Of a stretch of 64,000 nucleotides of DNA, positions 27,240-34,875 are shown in pieces. The DNA is from Streptomyces shenzhenensis (GTDB lineage Bacteria; Actinomycetota; Actinomycetes; Streptomycetales; Streptomycetaceae). The number at the start of each line of letters is the position of its first letter. Positions within the stretch are counted from its first letter, which is position 1. The position numbers were made by a program, and so were the translations under genes. The stretch is from NCBI RefSeq assembly GCF_003688995.1, contig NZ_PENI01000001.1:434001-498000 (forward strand), in the 5' to 3' direction. Below the pieces are notes generated by a model. It was not told where the DNA came from. It searched no databases and saw only the letters and a list, made by a program, of their open reading frames with translations.

Positions 27240-29012
27240 GTGCGCAAGGTGCTCATCGCCAACCGTGGCGAAATCGCTGTCCGCGTGGCCCGGGCCTGCC
27301 GGGACGCAGGGATCGCGAGCGTGGCCGTCTACGCGGACCCGGACCGGGACGCTCTGCATGTCCGCGCCGCGGATGAGGCGTTCGCCCTGGGCGGTGACAC
27401 CCCGGCCAGCAGCTACCTGGACATCGAGAAGGTCCTGAACGCGGCGCGCGACTCGGACGCGGACGCCGTTCACCCCGGCTACGGGTTCCTCTCCGAGAAC
27501 GCCGAGTTCGCTCAGGCGGTCCTGGACGCGGGCCTGATCTGGATCGGCCCGCCGCCGCAGGCCATCCGCGACCTGGGCGACAAGGTGGCGGCCCGGCACA
27601 TCGCACAGCGCGCGGGCGCCCCGCTGGTCGCCGGTACGCCCGATCCGGTGAACGGTTCCGACGAGGTCGTCGCCTTCGCCGAGGAGCACGGCCTGCCGAT
27701 CGCCATCAAGGCCGCCTTCGGCGGTGGCGGGCGTGGCCTGAAGGTCGCCCGGACCCTCGAAGAGGTGCCCGAGCTGTACGAGTCCGCGGTGCGCGAGGCG
27801 GTCGCCGCCTTCGGCCGCGGCGAGTGCTTCGTCGAGCGCTACCTGGACAAGCCGCGGCACGTGGAGACGCAGTGCCTGGCCGACCAGCACGGCAACGTGG
27901 TCGTCGTCTCCACGCGTGACTGCTCGCTGCAGCGCCGGCACCAGAAGCTGGTCGAGGAGGCCCCCGCGCCCTTCCTCTCGGACGCGCAGGTCGCCGAGTT
28001 GTACCAGGCCTCCAAGGCCATCCTCAAGGAGGCCGGCTACGTCGGCGCCGGCACCGTGGAGTTCCTGGTCGGCGCGGACGGCACGATCTCCTTCCTGGAG
28101 GTCAACACCCGGCTCCAGGTCGAGCACCCGGTCACCGAGGAGGTCGCCGGCATCGACCTGGTGCGGGAGATGTTCCGCATCGCCGACGGCGAGGAACTGG
28201 GCTACGGCGACCCGGAGCTGCGCGGCCACTCCTTCGAGTTCCGCATCAACGGCGAGGACCCCGGCCGCAGCTTCCTGCCCGCGCCCGGCACGGTCACCCG
28301 CTTCGACCCGCCGGCCGGCCCCGGTGTCCGCCTGGACGCGGGTGTCGAGGCGGGCTCGGTCATCGGCCCCGCCTGGGACTCCCTGCTCGCCAAGCTGATC
28401 GTCACCGGCCGTACCCGCGAGGAGGCCCTGGAGCGGGCCGCCCGCGCGCTGGACGAGTTCCAGGTCGAGGGCATGGCGACGGCGATCCCGTTCCACCGCG
28501 CGGTGGTCCGGGACCCGGCGTTCGCGCCCGAGCTGACCGGCTCCGCGGACCCGTTCACGGTCCACACCCGGTGGATCGAGACCGAGTTCGTCAACGAGAT
28601 CAAGCCGTTCGCGACGCCCGCCGACACCGAGGCGGAGGAGGACGGCGTCCGCGAGACCGTCGTCGTCGAGGTCGGCGGCAAGCGCCTTGAGGTGTCGCTG
28701 CCGGTCTCGCTCGGCATGAGCCTGGCCCGTACGGGTCTGGCGGCGGGCGCCAAGCCGAAGCGCCGGGCGGCGAAGAAGTCCGGGCCCGTGGCCTCCGGCG
28801 ACACCCTCGCCTCCCCGATGCAGGGCACGATCGTGAAGGTCGCGGTCGAGGAGGGCCAGGAGGTCAAGGAGGGCGACCTGGTGGTGGTCCTCGAAGCCAT
28901 GAAGATGGAGCAGCCGCTGAACGCGCACAAGGCGGGCACCATCAAGGGCCTGAGCGCGGAGGTCGGCGCGTCCCTCACCTCGGGCGCGGCGATCTGCGAG
29001 ATCAAGGACTGA
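27240..29012 (+). CDS. accA2: Acetyl/propionyl-CoA carboxylase alpha subunit
   Basis: A 590-residue biotin carboxylase fused to a biotin carrier domain, the same length as the Streptomyces AccA2. The carboxylase part shows the ATP-grasp glycine loop [11 protein letters not shown] near residue 165, the metal/catalytic [20 protein letters not shown] near 275-295 and [12 protein letters not shown]. The carrier domain at the C-terminus has [12 protein letters not shown] with the biotinylated Lys. It supplies carboxybiotin to PccB and related beta subunits. The GTG at 27240 is set by an AAGGAGG ribosome site at 27222-27228. BirA, 4 kb away, is the likely modifying enzyme. Confidence 0.94.
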   Translation: MRKVLIANRGEIAVRVARACRDAGIASVAVYADPDRDALHVRAADEAFALGGDTPASSYLDIEKVLNAARDSDADAVHPGYGFLSENAEFAQAVLDAGLIWIGPPPQAIRDLGDKVAARHIAQRAGAPLVAGTPDPVNGSDEVVAFAEEHGLPIAIKAAFGGGGRGLKVARTLEEVPELYESAVREAVAAFGRGECFVERYLDKPRHVETQCLADQHGNVVVVSTRDCSLQRRHQKLVEEAPAPFLSDAQVAELYQASKAILKEAGYVGAGTVEFLVGADGTISFLEVNTRLQVEHPVTEEVAGIDLVREMFRIADGEELGYGDPELRGHSFEFRINGEDPGRSFLPAPGTVTRFDPPAGPGVRLDAGVEAGSVIGPAWDSLLAKLIVTGRTREEALERAARALDEFQVEGMATAIPFHRAVVRDPAFAPELTGSADPFTVHTRWIETEFVNEIKPFATPADTEAEEDGVRETVVVEVGGKRLEVSLPVSLGMSLARTGLAAGAKPKRRAAKKSGPVASGDTLASPMQGTIVKVAVEEGQEVKEGDLVVVLEAMKMEQPLNAHKAGTIKGLSAEVGASLTSGAAICEIKD

Positions 29013-29044
29013 CGCGGCCGGAACCCGATCCGCCGCACCCCCAC

Positions 29045-29081
29045 ACACCCCACGGCCCGCCACCGGCACTCCGTGGGGTGT
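29045..29081 (+). terminator. Hairpin terminator of accA2
   Basis: ACACCCCACGG at 29045-29055 pairs perfectly with CCGTGGGGTGT at 29071-29081 across a 15-base loop, 33 bp after the accA2 stop. Confidence 0.75.
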
Positions 29082-29268
29082 CGTGTCTCCCCAGGCCGGG
29101 CCTTTACGGCAGCACTGCCGACGCCGAGGGTCACGGGGGGCGTCAGCAGGCGGGGCAGGGTCTTGTCGCCACCCGTGCGACCCGGCCCGCCGCGGGCGGC
29201 TCGGCTTTGGGGGGCTCGGTGGCATCCTGGAGGGCAGTCCGGGGTGGGAGAGAGGGCGGGTGGCGGGT

Positions 29269-29868
29269 ATGGCGGGCGTGTTCGCACAGGAGACTGCCGG
29301 GGCCCCGCGTGCCATGCGTGCCGACGCCCGCCGTAACTACGAGCGGCTGCTGACGCAGGCCCGCGCCGCGTTCGCCGAGCACGGCACGGACGCCTCGCTG
29401 GAGGACGTGGCCCGGCGCGCCGGGGTCGGGATCGGCACGCTCTACCGGCACTTCCCCAACCGGCACGCACTGCTGAGCGCCGTCTTCGAGGACGCGGTGG
29501 GCGAACTCGTCGCCCGCGCACGCGATCTGCTGCACGCCCCCGAGCCCTGTTCGGCCCTGGTGACATGGCTGCGCGAGGTGGTCGCGCACGCCGGGGCGTA
29601 CCGCGGTCTGTCGCTGGCGCTGATGTCGGTGTCGTCCGACTCCGCCGACTCCGGTTCGGCGCTGGCCCGTTGCGGCACACCGATCCGTGAGGCGGGCGGC
29701 GCGCTGCTCGCCCGGGCCCGGGAGGCGGGCGCCGTACGGTCCGATGTCACCATCGGCGACCTGCTCCAGCTCACCCACGCCATCGGGCTCGCGGCGGCCG
29801 AGTCACCGGACGACCCGGACCTGGCGGACCGACTCCTCCACCTGACCCTACGCGGCCTGACCCACTAG
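29269..29868 (+). CDS. TetR-family transcriptional regulator
   Basis: A 199-residue repressor-type protein. The N-terminal helix-turn-helix spans about residues 20-65, with the recognition helix in VGIGTLYRHFPNRHAL. The rest is the helical ligand-binding and dimerisation part (family-typical ITHAIGLAA-like segment LTHAIGLAAAESPDDP). The ATG at 29269 is chosen; a GTG at 29260 with GAGAGGG closer upstream would add three residues. It is transcribed away from accA2 with a terminator between them, so a direct link is not implied. The target is unknown. Confidence 0.82.
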   Translation: MAGVFAQETAGAPRAMRADARRNYERLLTQARAAFAEHGTDASLEDVARRAGVGIGTLYRHFPNRHALLSAVFEDAVGELVARARDLLHAPEPCSALVTWLREVVAHAGAYRGLSLALMSVSSDSADSGSALARCGTPIREAGGALLARAREAGAVRSDVTIGDLLQLTHAIGLAAAESPDDPDLADRLLHLTLRGLTH

Positions 29869-29872
29869 ACAA

Positions 29873-30178
29873 CCCCGCCACCAACGCCCCCCAAAGGGCC
29901 GCGAGGAACTACGCGACCAGCCACAGCCAACCCCTCGCCACCAGCGCGCCCCATAGGGGCGCGGGGAACTGCGCGACCAGCCACGACGAAGCCGCACCCA
30001 ACCACGACCCATCGCAACCCATCCAACGAAGCCCCGCCACCAACGCCCCCCAAAGGGCCGCGAGGAACTACGCGACCAGCCGCACCCAACCCCTCGCCAC
30101 CAGCGCGCCCCATAGGGGCGCGGGGAACTGCGCGACCAGCCACGACGAAGCCGCACCCAACCACGACCCATCACGGCT
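29873..30178. repeat. Two 159-bp tandem units of the intergenic element
   Basis: Copies start at 29873 and 30032 (CCCCGCCACCAACGCC). Each holds two sub-elements, one ending in GCGAGGAACTACGCGACCAG and one with GCGGGGAACTGCGCGACCAG, the reverse complement of the GCAGTTCCCCGCGCCCC core. The block fills the gap between the TetR and DeoR genes, which converge. Confidence 0.9.
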
Positions 30179-30193
30179 CACCCAGCGGAGCGT

Positions 30194-31150
30194 TCAGCGC
30201 CGGCGCAGATCCGCCACCCGGGCGCGGTCCGTGGCCGCCGGCTGGTCGGCACCGAGCACCGCGGCCGTGCGCAGTCCCGAGGCCGGGACCTGGCCGCGCC
30301 GCTGACCGGGCAGGGGCACGTCCCGGCGCTGCTGGCGCGCCGGGACCTGATCACCCCCCGGGCTGCCCGCCGCCCCGGCCACGGCGATCTGCACCCCCTG
30401 GTCGGCGAGGGCCTGGAGCTCGGTGGCGGCGCGGTCGTCGTGGGCCGGGGGCTCGTCGGTGACCAGTCGGGTGATGACATCCGTCGGCACCGTCTGGAAC
30501 ATCGTGTCCGTACCCAGCTTGGTGTGGTCGGCCAGGACCACGACCTCCGCGGCGGCCTGCACCAGCGCACGGTCCACGGACGCCGACAGCATGTTGGACG
30601 TGGACAGGCCCCGTTCGGCGGTCAGGCCGCTGCCCGACAGGAACGCCTTGGAGACCCGGAGCCCCTGGAGCGACTGTTCGGCGCCGGAGCCGACGAGGGC
30701 GTAGTTGGAACCGCGCAGGGTGCCGCCGGTCATCACGACCTCCACGCGGTTGGCGTGCGCCAACGCCTGGGCCACCAGCAGCGAGTTGGTGACGACGGTC
30801 AGTCCGGGCACCCGGGCGAGCCGGCGGGCCAGCTCCTGGGTGGTCGTACCGGCGCCGACCACGATGGCCTCGCCCTCTTCGACGAGTCCCGCGGCGAGGT
30901 CGGCGATGGCCGTCTTCTCGGCGGTCGCGAGATGTGACTTCTGCGGAAAGCCGGACTCCCGCGTGAATCCGCCCGGCAGTACCGCACCGCCGTGCCGGCG
31001 GTCTAGGAGTCCTTCTGCCTCCAGTGCGCGCACGTCCCGCCGTACGGTCACTTCGGAGGTCTGGACGACGCGGGCGAGTTCACGGAGCGACACGGCCCCG
31101 TTCGCTCGCACCATTTCGAGGATCAATTGGCGACGTTCTGCAGCGAACAC
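30194..31150 (-). CDS. DeoR-family transcriptional regulator
   Basis: A 318-residue regulator. The N-terminal DeoR helix-turn-helix (residues 1-57) includes RRQLILEMVRANGAVSLREL and the signature VQTSEVTVRRDVRALEAEGL with the following RRHGGAV. The sensor domain (80-235) resembles ISOCOT-fold sugar-phosphate-binding regions (VGAGTTTQELARRL). The C-terminal tail of some 60 residues is Gln/Arg/Ala-rich and not part of the usual domain. The GTG at 31148-31150 has no strong ribosome site. Its place beside the purine and deoxyribose salvage genes makes it a candidate for the factor that binds the CTACGCGCGTAG sites; this is inference. Confidence 0.85.
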   Translation of the reverse strand: MFAAERRQLILEMVRANGAVSLRELARVVQTSEVTVRRDVRALEAEGLLDRRHGGAVLPGGFTRESGFPQKSHLATAEKTAIADLAAGLVEEGEAIVVGAGTTTQELARRLARVPGLTVVTNSLLVAQALAHANRVEVVMTGGTLRGSNYALVGSGAEQSLQGLRVSKAFLSGSGLTAERGLSTSNMLSASVDRALVQAAAEVVVLADHTKLGTDTMFQTVPTDVITRLVTDEPPAHDDRAATELQALADQGVQIAVAGAAGSPGGDQVPARQQRRDVPLPGQRRGQVPASGLRTAAVLGADQPAATDRARVADLRRR

Positions 31151-31226
31151 GAAACTGACAGTAACCCCAACGACCGTCTGCTTTCAGCAGTTTGCGCCGA
31201 ATAACAGAAGTTGTTCGCACAGCAGG

Positions 31227-31259
31227 GTCGGAAGTGGTATAAGGCCTATCCGTTCCGAC
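31227..31259. promoter_or_regulatory. 33-bp imperfect palindrome between lpdA and the DeoR gene
   Basis: Outer arms GTCGGAA (31227-31233) and TTCCGAC (31253-31259) enclose an inner near-palindrome GGTATAAGGCCTATCC. It lies after the lpdA stop and 77 bp before the DeoR gene start on the same strand. It could be a terminator for lpdA or an autoregulatory operator. Confidence 0.4.
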
Positions 31260-31321
31260 TATGCCGCCCGCATGCGCGGCAACTCCCTGTGACCGGTGGG
31301 CAGTTCGGGCCCCCGGAGGCG

Positions 31322-32770
31322 TCAGCCCGCGCCGGTCTCCTTGCGGGTGTGGAGCTGGCGGGCCACCTCGGCGATCGAGCCCGACAGCGACGGGTACACC
31401 GTGAAGGCGTTCGCGATCTGCTCGACCGTCAGATTGTTGTCGACGGCGATCGAGATGGGGTGGATCAGTTCCGAGGCGCGCGGCGCCACCACGACACCGC
31501 CCACCACGATCCCGGTGCCGGGGCGGCAGAAGATCTTGACGAAGCCGTCCCGGATGCCCTGCATCTTGGCGCGCGGGTTGCGCAGCAGCGGCAGCTTCAC
31601 GACCCGGGCGTCGATCTTGCCGGCATCGACGTCGGCCTGGCTGTACCCGACGGTGGCGATCTCCGGGTCGGTGAAGACGTTGGAGGAGACCGTCTTCAGG
31701 TTCAGCGGGGCCACCGCGTCGCCCAGGAAGTGGTACATGGCGATGCGCCCCTGCATGGCGGCGACGGACGCCAGGGCGAAGACGCCCGTGACGTCGCCGG
31801 CCGCGTACACGCCGGGTGCGGTGGTCCGGGACACCTTGTCGGTCCAGATGTGCCCCGACTCGCGCAGCTTGACGCCCGCCTTCTCCAGGCCGAGTCCGGC
31901 GCTGTTCGGGATGGCGCCGACGGCCATCAGACAGTGGGTGCCGGTGATGACCCGGCCGTCGGCGAGGGTGACCTCGACGACATCGCCGACCCGCTTGGCG
32001 GCGGCGGCGCGGGAGCGGGCCATGACATTCATGCCGCGGCGGCGGAAGACGTCCTCCAGGACGGCGGCGGCGTCCGGGTCCTCGCCGGGCAGCACGCGGT
32101 CGCGGGAGGAGACGAGGGTCACCTTGGAGCCGAGGGCCTGGTAGGCGCCGGCGAACTCGGCGCCGGTGACGCCGGAGCCGACCACGATCAGCTCTTCCGG
32201 CAGCTCGGTGAGGTCGTAGACCTGGGTCCAGTTGAGGATGCGCTCGCCGTCGGGCCGGGCGTCGGGCAGCTCGCGCGGGTGACCGCCGGTCGCGATGAGC
32301 ACGGCGTCCGCGGTGAGGGTCTCCTCGGTGCCGTCGGCGGCCGTGACGACGACCTGGCGGGAGCCGTCCAGGGCCTGCATGCCCTCCAGGCGGCCCCGGC
32401 CGCGCATGACCCGGGCGCCGGCCCGGGTGACGGAGGCGGTGATGTCGTGGGACTGGGCGAGCGCGAGCCGCTTGACCCGGCGGTTGACCTTGCCGAGGTC
32501 GACGCCGACCACGCGGGCGGCCTGCTCGGCCGGCGGCGTGTCGTCGGCGACGATGATCCCCAGCTCCTCGTAGGAGGAGTCGAAGGTGGTCATCACCTCG
32601 GCCGTGGCGATGAGGGTCTTCGACGGCACGCAGTCGGTCAGCACCGACGCACCGCCCAGGCCGTCGCAGTCGACGACGGTCACCTCCGCGCCGAGCTGCG
32701 CGGCCACCAGCGCCGCTTCGTATCCGCCGGGGCCGCCACCGATGATCACGATCCGAGTCACGTACCCCAT
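31322..32770 (-). CDS. lpdA: NAD(P)H quinone dehydrogenase of the LpdA type
   Basis: A 482-residue flavoprotein of the pyridine nucleotide-disulfide reductase fold. FAD binding is shown by VIIGGGPGGYEAALVAAQLG, and the second dinucleotide site by VVGSGVTGAEFAGAYQALG. The redox region reads GGASVLTDCVPSK: only Cys47 remains and the first active-site Cys is replaced by Ser42. The protein therefore cannot be a true dihydrolipoamide dehydrogenase. Mycobacterial LpdA (Rv3303c) shares this loss and acts as a quinone reductase, and it too lies near deoD and a phosphomannomutase gene. The ATG at 32768-32770 is used; a GTG three codons later (32759-32761) is possible. Confidence 0.85.
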   Translation of the reverse strand: MGYVTRIVIIGGGPGGYEAALVAAQLGAEVTVVDCDGLGGASVLTDCVPSKTLIATAEVMTTFDSSYEELGIIVADDTPPAEQAARVVGVDLGKVNRRVKRLALAQSHDITASVTRAGARVMRGRGRLEGMQALDGSRQVVVTAADGTEETLTADAVLIATGGHPRELPDARPDGERILNWTQVYDLTELPEELIVVGSGVTGAEFAGAYQALGSKVTLVSSRDRVLPGEDPDAAAVLEDVFRRRGMNVMARSRAAAAKRVGDVVEVTLADGRVITGTHCLMAVGAIPNSAGLGLEKAGVKLRESGHIWTDKVSRTTAPGVYAAGDVTGVFALASVAAMQGRIAMYHFLGDAVAPLNLKTVSSNVFTDPEIATVGYSQADVDAGKIDARVVKLPLLRNPRAKMQGIRDGFVKIFCRPGTGIVVGGVVVAPRASELIHPISIAVDNNLTVEQIANAFTVYPSLSGSIAEVARQLHTRKETGAG

Positions 32771-32916
32771 TGTCCCGCACCCATCAAGGTGGCTCCGCCC
32801 GGGGGCGGTGGTGGTGTGCGTTCCGTTATCTGCGGGGCCGATGGGGCGCGGACGCGGGGCGGGGGTGGCGCCGGAGACCCGCGGGGCAGGAGTTTCCGCT
32901 GCCGTACCCTCGACCC

Positions 32917-33354
32917 ATGTCGCTCTATGCCGCATACGCCGGCACTCTCGACGCACGGCTCATGTCCCGCCGCGCCCCGCACTCGCCGTTGCGCGCCACC
33001 GGCTGGCTGAACGGCTGGCGGCTGACCTTCGGCGGCGAGCACTTGGGCTGGGAGGGCGCGCTGGCGACGATCGTCGAGGATCCGCTGTGCCAGGTCTTCG
33101 TCGGCCTGTACGACATCGCCCCCATGGACGAGCAGGCGATGGACCGGTGGGAGGGCGTGGGGCTCGACATCTACCGGCGGCTGCGGATCCGGGTGCACAC
33201 CCTGGACGGGGAGGAACCGGCGTGGACGTACGTGCTCAACGGGTACGAGGGCGGTCTGCCCTCGGCCCGCTATCTGGGGGAGATCGCCGACGCGGCGGAG
33301 TCGGCGGGCGCGCCCCACGACTACGTGATGGAGCTGCGGAAGCGCCCCTGCTGA
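32917..33354 (+). CDS. Gamma-glutamylcyclotransferase-like protein
   Basis: A 145-residue protein of the GGCT/AIG2 fold. The N-terminal substrate loop MSLYAAYAGTLDARLM corresponds to the YGxL-type motif, and a conserved Glu-containing segment WEGVGLDIYRRLRIRV follows near residue 78. Family members turn gamma-glutamyl compounds into 5-oxoproline, but many bacterial members have unknown substrates. The ATG at 32917 is the first start after the divergent lpdA promoter region. Confidence 0.75.
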   Translation: MSLYAAYAGTLDARLMSRRAPHSPLRATGWLNGWRLTFGGEHLGWEGALATIVEDPLCQVFVGLYDIAPMDEQAMDRWEGVGLDIYRRLRIRVHTLDGEEPAWTYVLNGYEGGLPSARYLGEIADAAESAGAPHDYVMELRKRPC

Positions 33355-33370
33355 AACGGCCCGGCCACGA

Positions 33371-33528
33371 GGTCCTGTCGTCACATTCCCGTCGTCCGCC
33401 CGGAGGGCGGGCCCCGCGGCGTCGTGGGGGTCCCCCTGCTCGAAGAGCTCGGGGGAGCGTGCATGGCGTCGCGGGGCTGGGGGCACCTCCCGGCCGGAGG
33501 CTGGGGGAGGGAATTTGACGACAGGGCC
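33371..33528. mobile_element. MITE-like element with 20-bp terminal inverted repeats
   Basis: The ends GGTCCTGTCGTCACATTCCC (33371-33390) and the complement of 33509-33528 match at 18 of 20 positions. The 158-bp interior is non-coding and contains further short inverted arms (TCCCCC...GGGGGA near 33430-33456). I recognise similar blocks as recurrent in Streptomyces intergenic regions. No target-site duplication is clear. Confidence 0.6.
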
Positions 33529-33567
33529 TAAACTCCGCCCAGGACCGATGCACGAACGGAGAGTGCG

Positions 33568-33849
33568 ATGGCCCCCAAATCCACGTACCAGGTCTACTAC
33601 ACCGAGCAGGCAGCGGCGGCCCGTGACCGGCTCGACGACGGGCAGCGCGCGGCCTTCGACAAGGGGATCTCGCTCCTCGCCCGCGATCCGTTCCCCGACC
33701 TGTCCCGGCCGATAAGCGCCACGGGTGACGACCGGACGATCCGCCTGACGCAGAACATCCTCGTCGAGTACACAGTCAGCATGGGCCGGCTGCTGATCTT
33801 CATCGTCGAGGTCTTCAACGACAAGGACGTCTTCATCACCGAGGAGTGA
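33568..33849 (+). CDS. Orphan RelE/ParE-like protein
   Basis: A 93-residue protein resembling the RelE/ParE toxin fold: YYTEQAAAARDRLDDGQRAA for the two N-terminal helices, then beta strands RTIRLTQNILVEYTV and LLIFIVEVFND. No small antitoxin gene lies next to it on either side; the preceding DNA is the MITE-like element and the next gene is deoD. It could be a solitary toxin, a decayed pair or a domesticated regulator. The ATG at 33568 is set by GGAG 6 bp upstream. Confidence 0.65.
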   Translation: MAPKSTYQVYYTEQAAAARDRLDDGQRAAFDKGISLLARDPFPDLSRPISATGDDRTIRLTQNILVEYTVSMGRLLIFIVEVFNDKDVFITEE

Positions 33850-33926
33850 TCCTCCTCTCCCTCCCCGACGGAGCGCTTTCGTCGGAAACGACAAGACAAC
33901 GATCGCATTCCCTTGAGCTTCATCAT

Positions 33927-33963
33927 CTACGCGCGTAGGCACAAACCGGCTAGGCTCGTCCGC
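33927..33963 (+). promoter_or_regulatory. deoD promoter with CTACGCGCGTAG operator
   Basis: A perfect 12-bp palindrome CTACGCGCGTAG (33927-33938) lies 12 bp before a -10-like TAGGCT (33951-33956). The GTG start of deoD follows 7 bp later with no ribosome site, so the mRNA is probably leaderless. The same palindrome precedes deoC at 54261-54272 in an equivalent promoter, which argues for a common repressor. Confidence 0.7.
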
Positions 33964-34788
33964 GTGAACGCATCTCTTCTTCCGGACGACATCCAGGGCG
34001 ACCCCTACGCCGCGGCCGACGCGGCCGCGGCGCGCCTGCGCGGGCTCACGCGCACCGAGACCCACGACGTCGTCCTCGTGATGGGCTCCGGCTGGGCTCC
34101 CGCCGTCGACGCCCTGGGCGCTCCCGACGCCGAGTTCCCCGTCACCGAGCTGCCCGGCTTCCCGCCGCCGGCGGTCGTGGGACACGGCGGCACGGTCCGC
34201 TCGTACACCATCGGGGACCGGCGCGCGCTGGTCTTCCTGGGCCGCACGCACTACTACGAGGGCCGGGGCGTGGCCGCCGTGGCGCACGCGGTGCGCACCG
34301 CCGTGGCGGCGGGCTGCAAGACCGTGGTGCTGACCAACGGGTGCGGCGGGCTGCGCGAGGGCATGCGGCCCGGACAGCCGGTGCTGATCAGCGACCACAT
34401 CAATCTGACGGCGACCTCGCCGATCGTCGGGGCGAACTTCGTCGACCTGACCGATCTGTACTCGCCGCGGCTGCGCGCCCTGTGCAAGGAGATCGACCCG
34501 TCGCTGGAGGAGGGCGTGTACGCGCAGTTCCCCGGCCCGCACTACGAGACGCCGGCCGAGATCCGGATGGCCCGGGTGATCGGCGCGGACCTGGTGGGCA
34601 TGTCGACGGTGTTGGAGGCCATCGCGGCGCGCGAGGCGGGCGCCGAGGTGCTGGGCATCTCGCTGGTGACGAACCTCGCGGCGGGCATGACCGGCGAGCC
34701 CCTCAACCACGAGGAGGTCCTCCAGGCGGGCCGGGACAGCGCGACGCGGATGGGTGCGCTGCTGGCACAGGTGCTGGGCCGGCTGTAG
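33964..34788 (+). CDS. deoD: Purine-nucleoside phosphorylase
   Basis: A 274-residue enzyme of the trimeric NP-II class. It cleaves purine (deoxy)nucleosides with phosphate to the base and (deoxy)ribose 1-phosphate. Motifs are the phosphate loop [10 protein letters not shown] near residue 40, the family segment [20 protein letters not shown] near 120, and the base site [12 protein letters not shown] near 190. The GTG start (MNASLLPDD) is supported by the leaderless-type promoter; longer readings begin upstream of its -10. A phospho-sugar mutase gene follows after 87 bp. Confidence 0.9.
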   Translation: MNASLLPDDIQGDPYAAADAAAARLRGLTRTETHDVVLVMGSGWAPAVDALGAPDAEFPVTELPGFPPPAVVGHGGTVRSYTIGDRRALVFLGRTHYYEGRGVAAVAHAVRTAVAAGCKTVVLTNGCGGLREGMRPGQPVLISDHINLTATSPIVGANFVDLTDLYSPRLRALCKEIDPSLEEGVYAQFPGPHYETPAEIRMARVIGADLVGMSTVLEAIAAREAGAEVLGISLVTNLAAGMTGEPLNHEEVLQAGRDSATRMGALLAQVLGRL

Positions 34789-34875
34789 GGCACACGGCGC
34801 TCCGCCGGGAGCTCGGGCGCTGCCGGATCCGCTGAGAGCACCAACCACACTGAAGACGACGGAGGTTGACCGACC

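Noticed and set aside
25124..30178. Regular repeats at 25.1-25.4 and 29.9-30.2 kb as a CRISPR array
   Set aside because: The long units are nearly identical throughout, with no variable spacers and no cas genes nearby.
33913..33963. Longer deoD reading starting 17 codons upstream
   Set aside because: That start lies upstream of the operator and -10 region, so it would not be in the mRNA.
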